Part shown: positions 1-8,040 of the stretch, one piece after another
Layout: each line of letters opens with the position of its first letter
Position numbering within the stretch: position 1 is the first letter of the stretch
Assembly: GCF_048820895.1 (NCBI RefSeq)
Contig: NZ_JBMERQ010000002.1
Coordinates: forward strand, 806,001 to 870,000
Length of the DNA: 64,000 nt
Source: Cribrihabitans_A neustonicus
Lineage (GTDB): Bacteria > Pseudomonadota > Alphaproteobacteria > Rhodobacterales > Rhodobacteraceae
Reading direction: 5' to 3'
The notes under the pieces: model-generated
Told to the model about the DNA's origin: nothing
What the model saw: only the letters and a program-made list of their open reading frames with translations
Databases searched by the model: none
Program-made: the position numbers and the translations under genes

Positions 1-283
1 CGATTTACTACCGGGTTACCAGCCGTGAGGCTGCTGCTGTGCTGGAAACGCTGCACCGGCTTTATTGCGATCGTGCCGTGCCCCGCGGGTGAGATCCGGA
101 CTGGAGCTCTCTTCCGTCATCTGCGCAGGGCTCTCCCTGGGTAGACAAGTCGCATGTATATAGTCGAATGTATAAATTCGAAGTGCGAACAGACACGTGC
201 CGCACCGGCGGAATCCGCAGCCCGGGTGCAATTTGAAAGCAGCTGGGCGGTGCCGTCTGCGGCCAATCACGGGAGGTCAAAAA
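1..283. other. Upstream region of the DsrE-like gene, no gene seen
   Basis: No convincing coding sequence lies here; the open frames on both strands have no ribosome site or recognisable product. The right half is AT-rich (about 150-185) and carries a candidate SoxR operator, described separately. The last 15 bases contain a strong ribosome site for the following gene. Confidence 0.5.
154..180 (+). promoter_or_regulatory. Candidate SoxR/SqrR-type operator (site A)
   Basis: ATGT-N8-GAAT at 154-169 differs from the published ATTC-N8-GAAT box of the Rhodobacter SqrR repressor only in the left arm. The same GAAT starts a perfect inverted repeat, CGAAT-N6-ATTCG (165-180). It lies in an AT-rich patch 104 bases before the DsrE-like start codon, where an operator or promoter would be expected. 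Binding by the SoxR encoded at 9253-9588 is inferred. Confidence 0.45.
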
Positions 284-754
284 ATGCTTATGAAATGGGT
301 GCGCGGCGCGGTTGCCGCCGGGCTCGCCGCGGTGGCCTTGTTTGCCGCCGGCGCAGCGGCGGCGCAGGACAGCAGCCGCTACGGACCGCAGAAGGTGGTG
401 TATCACATCAACGGCACCGGCGGTGAAGAAGCCAAAGCTTACCGGGGTGCCCTTCGCAACGTGCAAAACCACATCAACGCTGTCGGGCGCGAAAATCTCG
501 AGGTGAAAGTGGTGCTGCACGGCAATGGCGTCGGGCTGCTCCAGGAAGCGCTTTCCAACGAACAGGTGCAAATGGCGGTGACCAGCCTGCGGGGACAGAA
601 TGTGGTCTTCCTTGTTTGCAACAACACGCTCACCGGCCGCGGCATCGACTACGAAACCGGGCTGTTTGAGGTCTTCGAGGACCAGATCGTGCCTTCGGGT
701 GTGGCGGAACTAAGCTACCTGCAGGGGCAGGGCTACACATATGTGAAGCCGTAG
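284..754 (+). CDS. Secreted DsrE-family protein
   Basis: The product is 156 residues: a Sec signal peptide (about 1-27, ending in an Ala-rich run before QDS) and a small DsrE/DsrF-like alpha/beta domain. A single conserved-type cysteine sits at residue 112 in a VCNNTL motif, the position where DsrE-family proteins carry their sulfur-binding cysteine. The start at 284 is chosen because GGGAGG lies 7 bases upstream and gives an intact signal peptide; longer in-frame starts would spoil it. It faces the sox operon convergently and has a candidate SoxR box upstream, so a role in handling periplasmic sulfur (persulfide carrier or trafficking) is plausible but inferred. No specific DsrE-family member can be named. 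Confidence 0.8.
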   Translation: MLMKWVRGAVAAGLAAVALFAAGAAAAQDSSRYGPQKVVYHINGTGGEEAKAYRGALRNVQNHINAVGRENLEVKVVLHGNGVGLLQEALSNEQVQMAVTSLRGQNVVFLVCNNTLTGRGIDYETGLFEVFEDQIVPSGVAELSYLQGQGYTYVKP

Positions 755-762
755 ACGGGCGG

Positions 763-796
763 CTGAGCCGCCGGGCTTTGGCGCCCGGCGGCTCAG
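763..796. terminator. Bidirectional hairpin between convergent genes
   Basis: A perfect 14-bp stem (763-776 with 783-796) with a 6-base loop separates the DsrE-like gene and the end of the sox operon. There is no clear U tract on either side, but the stem is very stable and the position between two converging stop codons fits a shared terminator. Confidence 0.7.
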
Positions 797-818
797 ATTC
801 CCTTAACTGCCTGGCGGT

Positions 819-1400
819 TCAGTTCCCTTCAGATACCGTGAGACCCAGAATGCGCCAGAGCTGCATGCCGCCGCGGTAGTAGCTGATCCGTTCCGCCGGG
901 TAGCCGGCCCCGATCATTGCGCGGATCGCGGTGGGCGACTGGCCGCACCACGGGCCGTTGCAGAACAGGGCGACCCGCGGCGCGTCCGCGCAATCCCAGC
1001 CGTCGAAATCCGCTTCGCAGCCCAGTTCCCCCAGCCGGTCGCTGATCTCGTCCCAGGGCAGATGGCGGGCGCCGGGAATGGTGCCGCCCTCGTACCAATC
1101 GCGGGTGCGGCTGTCGATGACGATGGCTTCCGGATCGTTCAGCATGTCCAGAAGTTCCAGCTCGCCGATCGTCGTTACGCCTTCGGCCGGGCTCATGGGC
1201 TGGATGCAGAAGGGCGGGCAGGCGCGGGAGGTCTTGGCAAACTCGCCGGTAATCACGGCGCTGTTGTCCTGCCCGCGCCGGATTTCGACCGGGCCGGACG
1301 GCGTTTCCACCGTGACCGACAGGCGTTCGGCGTCAATACCGACGGGCTCCGCCAGGACCGGCAGGGCAAGACAGGACAGGAAAGCGGCGATGCGGAACAT
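819..1400 (-). CDS. Periplasmic rhodanese-domain protein of the sox operon
   Basis: The 193-residue product has a signal peptide (about 1-17) and a rhodanese fold: DSR at 96-98, a conserved GxIPGA segment near 106-111, and an active-site-like loop with Cys147 and Cys152 (C-N-G-P-W-C-G-Q-S). An extra CxxxC pair (Cys61, Cys65) lies in the N-terminal part. Rhodaneses move sulfane sulfur between thiols; here the acceptor is unknown, but export and position as last gene behind soxXYZABCD suggest sulfur transfer linked to thiosulfate oxidation. The start is set by GAGGAGG 9 bases upstream; a longer frame would destroy the signal peptide. It resembles CXXCW-type rhodaneses but the motif spacing differs. 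Confidence 0.82.
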   Translation of the reverse strand: MFRIAAFLSCLALPVLAEPVGIDAERLSVTVETPSGPVEIRRGQDNSAVITGEFAKTSRACPPFCIQPMSPAEGVTTIGELELLDMLNDPEAIVIDSRTRDWYEGGTIPGARHLPWDEISDRLGELGCEADFDGWDCADAPRVALFCNGPWCGQSPTAIRAMIGAGYPAERISYYRGGMQLWRILGLTVSEGN

Positions 1401-1446
1401 AAATGGCCTCCTCAGGCTGCAAGTTGCGGGCGGGCGGCTGCCGGCG

Positions 1447-1878
1447 TCATTGGCCGGCCGCCTCCTGGGCAATACGGTCGAGCAAGGCCTGAACGTCCTG
1501 CATCGGGCCCTCGGGGAGCACCCGGTAGCCGATTTCCACAGTCCCCTCGCGGCCGGTGACGAAGATCCCGTAGGGGCAATGGGCGATATTCGCAGGGTCA
1601 GCTTCCATTACCTTGCGCGACAGCACCGCCGAGCAGAACAGGAAAACGTCGGCTTCGTCGAAGATCTTTGCGGTGCTGCCCACATCCTCGCCGGTGCGGT
1701 TGAGCATCGCCCCGACGTGGCTCACGTAGTCCACGACCAGCCCTTCGCCGACAATGGCGCTTTCCACGCTGAAGGCGGCGTCTTCGAAGCTGCCGTCGAA
1801 GGGGTAGGTGATCACCTCCTGGGCGGCGGCAGCGCCGCCTGCCAGCGCGGCCAGCGCCGCAATCACAAATGTCTTCAT
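1447..1878 (-). CDS. DUF302-family secreted protein of the sox operon
   Basis: The product is 143 residues with a Sec signal peptide (about 1-20) and a DUF302-like domain. Two cysteines, Cys82 in an FLFC segment and Cys101 in AHCPYG, could form a disulfide or bind sulfur. The gene lies between soxD and the rhodanese gene on the same strand, with AGGGAGG just before the start codon, so it is very probably co-transcribed with the sox genes. The function of DUF302 proteins is unknown; a periplasmic sulfur or redox role is inferred from context only. Confidence 0.75.
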   Translation of the reverse strand: MKTFVIAALAALAGGAAAAQEVITYPFDGSFEDAAFSVESAIVGEGLVVDYVSHVGAMLNRTGEDVGSTAKIFDEADVFLFCSAVLSRKVMEADPANIAHCPYGIFVTGREGTVEIGYRVLPEGPMQDVQALLDRIAQEAAGQ

Positions 1879-1996
1879 GCCTTGGTCCTCCCTTGCTTCC
1901 AGACTTGATGCGGGTCAGGCCGGGCAAAGCCCGGCCGTTTCCCTGCCGCTGGCGCGGCGCGATGCGGTGGCCGGATGGGCCGGCCGCCGGAATGGC

Positions 1997-3250
1997 TCAC
2001 CCGCCCTGGGCTTCGAGGTAGGCGGTGATCGCTTCGATGTCCTTGTCCTTCTTAAGCCCGGCAAAGGACATTTTGGTGCCTTTCAGAAAGCTCCTCGGCT
2101 TGGCCAGGAATGCGGCGAGGTTTTCGTGATCCCAAACCAGTCCGCCGGCAGCGGCCTCGTCAAGGGCCTTAGAGTAGCGGAAGCCCTCCACCGCACCGGC
2201 GGCCCGGCCGACGACGCCGTTCAGGTGCGGGCCGCTGCGGTTCTTGGCGTTCTCTCCCACCTGGTGGCAGGCTGCGCATTTCTTGAAGACGCGTTCGCCT
2301 GCGGCTACCAGCTCGGGGTCGGGGCCTGCTGCGGCGGCTTCCCCGGCGGTATCCTCCGGGTCAGCCGTCTGCGCGGATGCGTCTTCCGCTGCCGGCTGAT
2401 CCCCGGCTGCCGCTTCTTCGGCCGGCTCCGCGCCTTCGGGCTGCGCTGCGGCGGTATCTCCGCTGTCATCCGTGCCGGGCGTCACGTCGAGCACCGCAGC
2501 CCGCATTGTGATCTCCACCTCTTCCTTGCAGCCTTCCATGCAAGCCTCTCCGGAAAATACCGGGAGCTCGGTTTCCGGGCGGTCGTCGGGCTTGAACCCG
2601 TCTTCGTTCGGCATGGTGATTTCGGTGAAGGTCTCCCTCGACAGCTCGAAATCATCGTCGACGACATTGTTGAGATAAAGCAGATACGCGGTGATCGCAT
2701 AGACCTCGTCGGGCTCCAGAGACTGCGCCTCGCCAAAGGGCATGGCGCGGTTGACGTAGTCCCAGACGGTGGAGAGGTAGGGCCAGTAGGAGCCGATGGT
2801 CTTAACCGGATCCTTGCGGTCCAGCGTGCCCTGCCCGCCTGCCAGTACCGGCCAGCGTCCGACTGCTTCGCCGAAGTCCCCGTGGCAGGAAGCGCATTTG
2901 GCGACGAAGACTTCCTCGCCGGTCCAGACATCGCCCGAGCCCTCCGGCAGGCCGGTGCCATCGGGGCGGATGTCGATGTCCCAGGCGGCGACCTCCTCCG
3001 GCAGCGCAGGGCGGCCGAGCCCGTAGCCGCCCCCGCGCGAGGGCGCGGCGGCCTCGGGGGCGGCAGCCGCTGCGGTTTCCGGCGCGGCTTCGCCTTCCGT
3101 TGCTGCCGTGTTGGCCGCGGCGGCTGCCTGAATGCCCCCCGCATTGGCCGGGCTTGCAGGCACGGCGTTTTCCGCCAGCACCCAGGACAGCGCCAGAACC
3201 GAGGCGGTGCCGGCCAGCGCAGGGGCAAGAACTTTAAGATACTTCGACAT
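1997..3250 (-). CDS. soxD: Sulfane dehydrogenase cytochrome subunit SoxD
   Basis: SoxD is the diheme c-type cytochrome of Sox(CD)2, the periplasmic enzyme that oxidises sulfane sulfur on SoxY and passes six electrons to the respiratory chain. The 417-residue protein has an N-terminal signal/anchor (about 5-26), an Ala/Pro/Glu-rich linker (40-72), heme motif CASCH at 119-123, an acidic Ala-rich linker (about 258-310), and a class I cytochrome domain with CAACH at 325-329 and probable axial Met394. The start overlaps the end of soxC by 17 bases, which indicates translational coupling. The two low-complexity linkers are typical of the family in this group. SoxE and SoxF do not follow. Confidence 0.95.
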   Translation of the reverse strand: MSKYLKVLAPALAGTASVLALSWVLAENAVPASPANAGGIQAAAAANTAATEGEAAPETAAAAAPEAAAPSRGGGYGLGRPALPEEVAAWDIDIRPDGTGLPEGSGDVWTGEEVFVAKCASCHGDFGEAVGRWPVLAGGQGTLDRKDPVKTIGSYWPYLSTVWDYVNRAMPFGEAQSLEPDEVYAITAYLLYLNNVVDDDFELSRETFTEITMPNEDGFKPDDRPETELPVFSGEACMEGCKEEVEITMRAAVLDVTPGTDDSGDTAAAQPEGAEPAEEAAAGDQPAAEDASAQTADPEDTAGEAAAAGPDPELVAAGERVFKKCAACHQVGENAKNRSGPHLNGVVGRAAGAVEGFRYSKALDEAAAGGLVWDHENLAAFLAKPRSFLKGTKMSFAGLKKDKDIEAITAYLEAQGG

Positions 3251-4496
3251 TTTCCGCCTCACCCCGTGCGTTGACATGCCAGGTCTGGATGCCGTTGTTG
3301 TGGTAGATCGAATTCTCGCCGCGGAGCTGCCGCAGCGCGTCCTTGGTGGGCTGCACGTAGCCGGTGGAATCATGCGCCCGGCTTTGCAGGAGGAGCGGTT
3401 TGCCGTCCCAGTCGAACTCGAAATAGAAGCGGTGCATCGACTTGTCGAAGCTCGGTCCCGACATCCGCGCCTGGTGCCAGGTCTTGCCGCCGTCGAGTGT
3501 CACGTCCACCCGCGGGATGGTGCCGCGGCCGGACCAGGCGATGCCGCTGAGCACGGTGGGGCCGGGGCCGTGCAGGATCGGCGCCTGCGGGCTGGGGCTG
3601 GTGATCACTGATTTTGCGTCCATCTCCCAGGTAAAGCGGCGGGCGGTGCCGTTGTCCAGAAGGTCGGTGTACTTGGAGGTTTCCTCGCGGTGGTGCCAGG
3701 GCTTGTCGCCGACCTCGATCCGGCGCAGCCATTTGATCCACATGTTGCCTTCCCAGCCGGGCACCACCAGGCGCACCGGGTAGCCCTGCTCGGGGCGCAG
3801 TGCCTCGCCGTTCATCTTGAAGGCGACAAGGCAATCATCGAGCGCCTTCTCGATCGGTATCGAGCGGGTCATCGCGGAGGCATCGGCGCCTTCGGGCATG
3901 ATCCATTTGCCGTTGGTCTTGACGCCCGCTTCCTCAAGCAGCAGCCGCAGCGGCACGCCGGTGTAGACCACGTTGTGGATCATGCCGTGGGTGTACTGGC
4001 AGCCGTTCAGCTGCGCGCCTGCCCATTCCATGCCGGAATTGGCGGCGCATTCCAGGAAATAGGTGCGGTTCTCCCGCGGGAAGCGCATCAGGTCCTGCAT
4101 GGTGAAGACAAGGGGCTTGTCCACCAGCCCGTTGATCATCAGCCGGTGCTTGGCCGGATCGACATCGGCTATGCCTGCGTGGTGGCGCTCGAAGCACAGG
4201 CCGTTGGGGGTGATGATGCCGTCGAGCTCGTGGATCGGTGTGAAGTTCACCGAGGAGACCGGATCGGCAGTCAGCCACTCGACATTCCGGCGCACCACGT
4301 GGGCCTCGTGCCGGGAGGGGGTGCCATAGGGGCGGGCGTCGACGCCTTCGCCCAGCTCCTGCATCCATGGCTGCAGCTCGGTGATCGCGGGGTCGGGGGC
4401 CTGGGCAGTGGCCGCACGGGCGGCTGCCAGCGCGCCGCCTGCCGCCAGCGCGCCGCCGAGGAAGCGGCGCCGCGAGGGCGCGGGAGTATTGCTCAT
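3234..4496 (-). CDS. soxC: Sulfane dehydrogenase molybdenum subunit SoxC
   Basis: SoxC is the molybdopterin subunit of sulfane dehydrogenase and is related to sulfite oxidase. The 420-residue product begins with a Tat signal (RRRFLGG at 9-15), as expected for a cofactor-loaded enzyme, followed by the oxidoreductase Mo-binding domain with the Mo-ligand cysteine at about residue 150 (FLECAAN) and a C-terminal Mo-co dimerisation domain. A longer frame exists, but AAGGA lies 8 bases before the chosen start and the Tat motif is correctly placed only from there. It follows soxB by 38 bases and overlaps soxD. Confidence 0.95.
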   Translation of the reverse strand: MSNTPAPSRRRFLGGALAAGGALAAARAATAQAPDPAITELQPWMQELGEGVDARPYGTPSRHEAHVVRRNVEWLTADPVSSVNFTPIHELDGIITPNGLCFERHHAGIADVDPAKHRLMINGLVDKPLVFTMQDLMRFPRENRTYFLECAANSGMEWAGAQLNGCQYTHGMIHNVVYTGVPLRLLLEEAGVKTNGKWIMPEGADASAMTRSIPIEKALDDCLVAFKMNGEALRPEQGYPVRLVVPGWEGNMWIKWLRRIEVGDKPWHHREETSKYTDLLDNGTARRFTWEMDAKSVITSPSPQAPILHGPGPTVLSGIAWSGRGTIPRVDVTLDGGKTWHQARMSGPSFDKSMHRFYFEFDWDGKPLLLQSRAHDSTGYVQPTKDALRQLRGENSIYHNNGIQTWHVNARGEAENVEVS

Positions 4497-4534
4497 GCGC
4501 AAAGTCCTTCTGTCGTCTGTGTCGTTCCGGCGGC

Positions 4535-6229
4535 TCATCCGGCCACCACGTCAACGCTGGTGTTGGGGTCGATGGAGACCGTGCCCTGGCGGCGGATGTG
4601 GCTTTCCACCACGTCCCAGATCGGCGGGCCCTCGGTGCCCTCGGTAACGCTGGCCCAGCCGGCCACCGCGTAGGATTTTGCCGCGTCGATGGCCTCACCG
4701 GAAGCGAGCAGGGTCATATCCGTGATCCGCGCGCCTTGCGGCTTGGAGATGTCGATGCGGTAGCCCATGCCGCCGACCCGCACCATGTCGCCGCCCTGCT
4801 GGTAGTAGGGATCGGGGTTGAACAGGTTGTCGGCCACGTCTTCCAGGATCAGCTTCAGCGTTTCGCCTGTCATCTCCGACCGGTAGGCGGCGGGATAGCT
4901 CATCGCAGTCGCGTTGAAGACGTCCTCGCGGGTGATTTTCTGGCCGGGCATCAAGGTGGCACCCCAGCGGAAGCCCGGCGACAGCGCGATGTCGGCTTCC
5001 CGCTCGGCGATCAGCGCGTTGCAGATCAGGTCGTCCCAGGTGCCGTTGAAATTGCCGCGCCGGTACAGGAGCGAATCCGTCTCGCCCAGCACCTCGGCCA
5101 TCTCCGCGGCGTAGGGTGCACGGGTTTCCTCCACCAGGGCCGCCATTTCCGCATCGGGCGTGATCACGTCGGAAAAGATCGGGATCAGCCGGTGGGTGAG
5201 ATCCTTGAAGCGGCCGGCCTCGACCTCGATATCGACGCGGGAGACGAACTTGCCGTGGCTGCCGGAGGCGATCAGCCGGGTGTCCCCGACCAGAACCGGC
5301 TCGGGCAGCGCGTCATGGGTGTGGCCGGTCAGGATGACATCGATGCCCGGCACCTCAGCCGCCATCTTCCGGTCCACGTCGAAACCGTTGTGGGACAGCA
5401 CCACGACCACTTCGGCACCGGCATCGCGGGCTTCCTGCACCACCGCTGCCATGCGGGCCTGGCGCACACCGAAGCTCAAGTCAGGGAACATCCAGGACGG
5501 GTTGGCGATCGGCAGATAGGGGAAGGCCTGGCCGATCACCGCGACCTTAGTGCCGCCGCGCTCGAACATCTTCATCGGCTCATAGGCCGGCTCGTCCCAG
5601 GTGGCGTCAAAGATGTTGGCGCCAAGGAAGGCAGGGTCGAGCTCGTTTTCGAGGATCTCCGTCACCCGGCCGATGCCGAGGGTGAATTCCCAGTGCGAAG
5701 TCATCGCCTCGGTTCCGAGCGCGTTGAACAGGCGCACCATGTCGGCGCCTTCGCTGCGCAGCGCGGGCAGGGAGCCCTGCCACGTATCGCCGCCATCAAG
5801 CAGAATTGCATCGGGGCGCTCGGCGCGGATCGCCTTCACCACCGTGGCGATGCGGTCGAGCCCGCCCATCTTGCCGTAGGCGCGTCCCAGCGCCACGAAA
5901 TCATCATAGGTCAGCGCGTAGTCCAGCGGCGAGCCGTCCTCGATCCCGTAGAGCTTTCGGAATGCGGCACCGGTCACATGCGGCACATGTCCGCGCGCTG
6001 CGCCGACGCCAAGGTTGATTTCCGGTTCGCGGAACCAGACCGGCTGGGTCTGGGCGTGAATGTCCGTGATATGGATCAGCGTCAGCTCACCGGGGCCGCC
6101 GCTGCCGATCAGGTCTTCCTGGGTCAGCTTCTGCTGCGCGGCCAGCCGCGACCAGTTGCCGAAGCCCGAGGCGCCCCACAGTGCGGAGGCGGCCAGACCC
6201 GCTTGGAGGAAGTGGCGGCGGGAGATCAT
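4535..6229 (-). CDS. soxB: Thiosulfohydrolase SoxB
   Basis: SoxB hydrolyses the terminal sulfonate from SoxY-bound thiosulfonate and releases sulfate. The 564-residue product has a Tat signal (SRRHFLQ at 3-9) and the di-manganese metallophosphoesterase motifs in order: DIH (56-58), GGDTWQG (146-152), SHWEFT (178-183), SHNG (279-282) and GHTHD (302-306), followed by a 5'-nucleotidase C-terminal domain. An upstream in-frame ATG would add 28 residues ahead of the Tat motif; the start used here has GAGGGG about 7 bases before it. soxB begins after a 119-base gap from soxA that holds a possible operator, so it may also have its own promoter. Confidence 0.96.
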   Translation of the reverse strand: MISRRHFLQAGLAASALWGASGFGNWSRLAAQQKLTQEDLIGSGGPGELTLIHITDIHAQTQPVWFREPEINLGVGAARGHVPHVTGAAFRKLYGIEDGSPLDYALTYDDFVALGRAYGKMGGLDRIATVVKAIRAERPDAILLDGGDTWQGSLPALRSEGADMVRLFNALGTEAMTSHWEFTLGIGRVTEILENELDPAFLGANIFDATWDEPAYEPMKMFERGGTKVAVIGQAFPYLPIANPSWMFPDLSFGVRQARMAAVVQEARDAGAEVVVVLSHNGFDVDRKMAAEVPGIDVILTGHTHDALPEPVLVGDTRLIASGSHGKFVSRVDIEVEAGRFKDLTHRLIPIFSDVITPDAEMAALVEETRAPYAAEMAEVLGETDSLLYRRGNFNGTWDDLICNALIAEREADIALSPGFRWGATLMPGQKITREDVFNATAMSYPAAYRSEMTGETLKLILEDVADNLFNPDPYYQQGGDMVRVGGMGYRIDISKPQGARITDMTLLASGEAIDAAKSYAVAGWASVTEGTEGPPIWDVVESHIRRQGTVSIDPNTSVDVVAG

Positions 6230-6276
6230 GGGCGGGCCCCTCGTTTTGGCGCAAGTATCAGTGTCGAAAGCGTCAT

Positions 6277-6295
6277 CAGATGCAATCTCTTGAAT
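6277..6295 (-). promoter_or_regulatory. Candidate SoxR/SqrR-type operator (site B), soxA-soxB gap
   Basis: ATGC-N8-GAAT (6280-6295) is preceded by CAG, giving CAGATGCAAT-N5-GAAT. Exactly this 10-mer with the same spacing to GAAT recurs at site C (10732-10750). The gap is the longest inside the sox operon and lies 48 bases before the soxB start codon, so an internal regulated promoter for soxBCD is possible. Orientation is nominal because the box is roughly symmetric. Confidence 0.4.
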
Positions 6296-6348
6296 ATGTT
6301 TGGGCGGAAACACCCCGCCGAGCCTAGGGCCGGGCGGGGTGCTTTCTG

Positions 6349-7209
6349 TCAGTTGCGGACGGAAGGGCCTTCGACCGAAAGCCCGTTGCCGCGGGATGCG
6401 ACGTAGAGCTCCAGTGCGACAAACTCCGGGCTGCCGGGCTTGAAGGTCTCAGCGCGCGTGTCGCGCACGCAGCCCTTGAAGCGGGCATGGGCCGAATTCA
6501 GTTTGCCGTTCTTCAGCCGGTAGGTGGGGAACCCGTTGATCTGGCCCTGACTCAGGTGGTCGGCCCGGATCATGTTGTCGTAGTTGTCCTCGTGGCAGTT
6601 GGCGCAGGCGAGTTCCAGCTGTCCGTAGCGGGTGTAGTAGATCTCCTTGCCCTGCTCCCAGGTTTCCCGTGCGGGGCCGTCGATCGCCACGTTGACCGGC
6701 ATCCCGCGCGACACCGAGGCAAGCAGAGCCGACATTTCGGTCATCCGCTGCCCGGTGTACTTCCAGGGCTCTGCCCCGGCCTGCTCGGTCACGCATTCGT
6801 TGATTTGCATTTCCAGCGTCTGCACTTCACCCTTGGCCCCGTCCCATTTCGGGTAGACCGCGCGCACACCGGCCAGCGCTTCCGGGCTTTCATGGCAGGA
6901 GGCGCAGGACTTGCCGTCCGGCCCCAAGGCGGTCTCGAAATCGGCGCGGGCGTTGTCGACCCCGATCATGCCGGGGTTCTCGAAGTCGTCCATCTGCAGC
7001 GCCTGTGTCTCCGCCGAGCGGAATTCCCAGCCCGAGATAACTTCGTCCAGGTTCTCCAGGTGCGCGGGCGCCTCCGCCCGCGTCACGATTTCGGTCTCGC
7101 CGTTGATGACGAGCCCGGCTTCCTCTGCCTGCACGGCGGTGGCGAAGGCGGCCGGCCCGGCCAGCCCGAAGGCGGCCAGCATGGCGCCCGTCCTCAGCGT
7201 CTGTCTCAT
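6349..7209 (-). CDS. soxA: Diheme L-cysteine S-thiosulfotransferase subunit SoxA
   Basis: SoxA, with SoxX, oxidatively couples thiosulfate to the carrier cysteine of SoxY. The 286-residue product has a Sec signal peptide (about 1-28), heme motif CASCH at 102-106, a second motif CANCH at 202-206, and Cys247 (FKGCVRD), which corresponds to the catalytic heme-ligating cysteine that is persulfidated in characterised SoxA. Two CxxCH motifs mark the diheme type. GGGAGGAG precedes the start by 7 bases, and an upstream in-frame ATG is rejected because it would precede the signal peptide by 29 residues. It follows soxZ by 37 bases. Confidence 0.95.
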   Translation of the reverse strand: MRQTLRTGAMLAAFGLAGPAAFATAVQAEEAGLVINGETEIVTRAEAPAHLENLDEVISGWEFRSAETQALQMDDFENPGMIGVDNARADFETALGPDGKSCASCHESPEALAGVRAVYPKWDGAKGEVQTLEMQINECVTEQAGAEPWKYTGQRMTEMSALLASVSRGMPVNVAIDGPARETWEQGKEIYYTRYGQLELACANCHEDNYDNMIRADHLSQGQINGFPTYRLKNGKLNSAHARFKGCVRDTRAETFKPGSPEFVALELYVASRGNGLSVEGPSVRN

Positions 7210-7246
7210 TCCGGTCTCCTCCCTTGCCCGGTGAGCGGCGATCCCG

Positions 7247-7576
7247 TCAGGCGACGGTGATCTCCTTGGTTTCCTCGTAGGTAGACCCGTCATCATCGTG
7301 CCAGGTGAAGGTAAAGCTGCCGCTTTCCGGCACCTTGGCCTGGAACTCGAAATAGGGGTTCGTCGAGATCGCAGGTTCCATCTGCACCTCGATCACGGTC
7401 TCTCCGTTGAAGGTGCAGGTGAAGTGGTTGATGATCGAGCGCGGGATGACGTTGCCGTCTTTGTCCTTGCGCTGACCCGATTCCATCGGATGGGAGATCA
7501 GGGTCTTGATGGTGATGACCTCGCCTGCAGCGGCTTTCTTGGGCACGCGGACGCGGGGGGTGACGTTTTCTGCCAT
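7247..7576 (-). CDS. soxZ: Sulfur carrier complex subunit SoxZ
   Basis: SoxZ is the scaffold partner of SoxY in the carrier complex on which all Sox intermediates are held. The 109-residue product has no signal peptide of its own, as is usual, because it is exported together with SoxY through the Tat system. It is an all-beta immunoglobulin-like protein, with an ISHPMESG segment and an FxFTWxDDDG segment near the C terminus. Length and position between soxY (19 bases) and soxA match the canonical order. Confidence 0.95.
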   Translation of the reverse strand: MAENVTPRVRVPKKAAAGEVITIKTLISHPMESGQRKDKDGNVIPRSIINHFTCTFNGETVIEVQMEPAISTNPYFEFQAKVPESGSFTFTWHDDDGSTYEETKEITVA

Positions 7577-7595
7577 GTCCTTTTCCTTTCCTGGC

Positions 7596-8018
7596 TCAGC
7601 CGCCGCAGCCGCCGATGGTGACCTTCACCTCTTGCGCCGCGCGCGCAAAGCTGCCGTCGGCCATCTTGGCAATCGCGACAACCTCCTGGGTGCTTGCGAG
7701 CCGGATCCGGGTCGAGGCCATCTGCGCCCCGGCCAGCGGGCCGAAGCGGAACTCGCCGACTTCGGGGCTCGGATTGCCGGTAGCCAGAAGCAGGATCGCT
7801 TCGGCGCCCGGCGCGTCGACCTCGATCGGCACGGTGTTGCCGTTCTCGGCGATCTCCGGGGCGGTCAGGGTCAGGCCGCTGCCGCTGATTTCGGCGCCGC
7901 CGGTGAACTTGGCGATCAGCTCGTCCGTTGCCGAGGCCAGCGCCACACGCGGGCCCAGCATCGCCGAAAGCCCGGTGCCGGCCATCAGGGCCAGTGTCTG
8001 TCTGCGTGAAAAGCTCAT
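7596..8018 (-). CDS. soxY: Sulfur carrier subunit SoxY
   Basis: SoxY carries the covalently bound sulfur intermediates on a C-terminal swinging arm. The 140-residue product starts with a Tat signal (SRRQT at 4-8) and ends in the diagnostic GGCGG, with the carrier Cys138 three residues from the end. The mature domain is an immunoglobulin-like beta sandwich. It is followed closely by soxZ and preceded by soxX with a 22-base gap. Confidence 0.96.
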   Translation of the reverse strand: MSFSRRQTLALMAGTGLSAMLGPRVALASATDELIAKFTGGAEISGSGLTLTAPEIAENGNTVPIEVDAPGAEAILLLATGNPSPEVGEFRFGPLAGAQMASTRIRLASTQEVVAIAKMADGSFARAAQEVKVTIGGCGG

Positions 8019-8040
8019 GGTTCTCCTCTCCTGCCGCGCG

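Noticed and set aside
1808..3274. Long rightward frame (488 codons) opposite soxD
   Set aside because: It is antisense to soxD, whose heme motifs and length are clear. The translation is a Gly/Arg-rich shadow with no recognisable domain or start signal.
4598..6406. Rightward frame of 602 codons opposite soxB
   Set aside because: It is the antisense shadow of soxB in GC-rich DNA; composition is His/Arg/Gly-rich and no domain is recognised.
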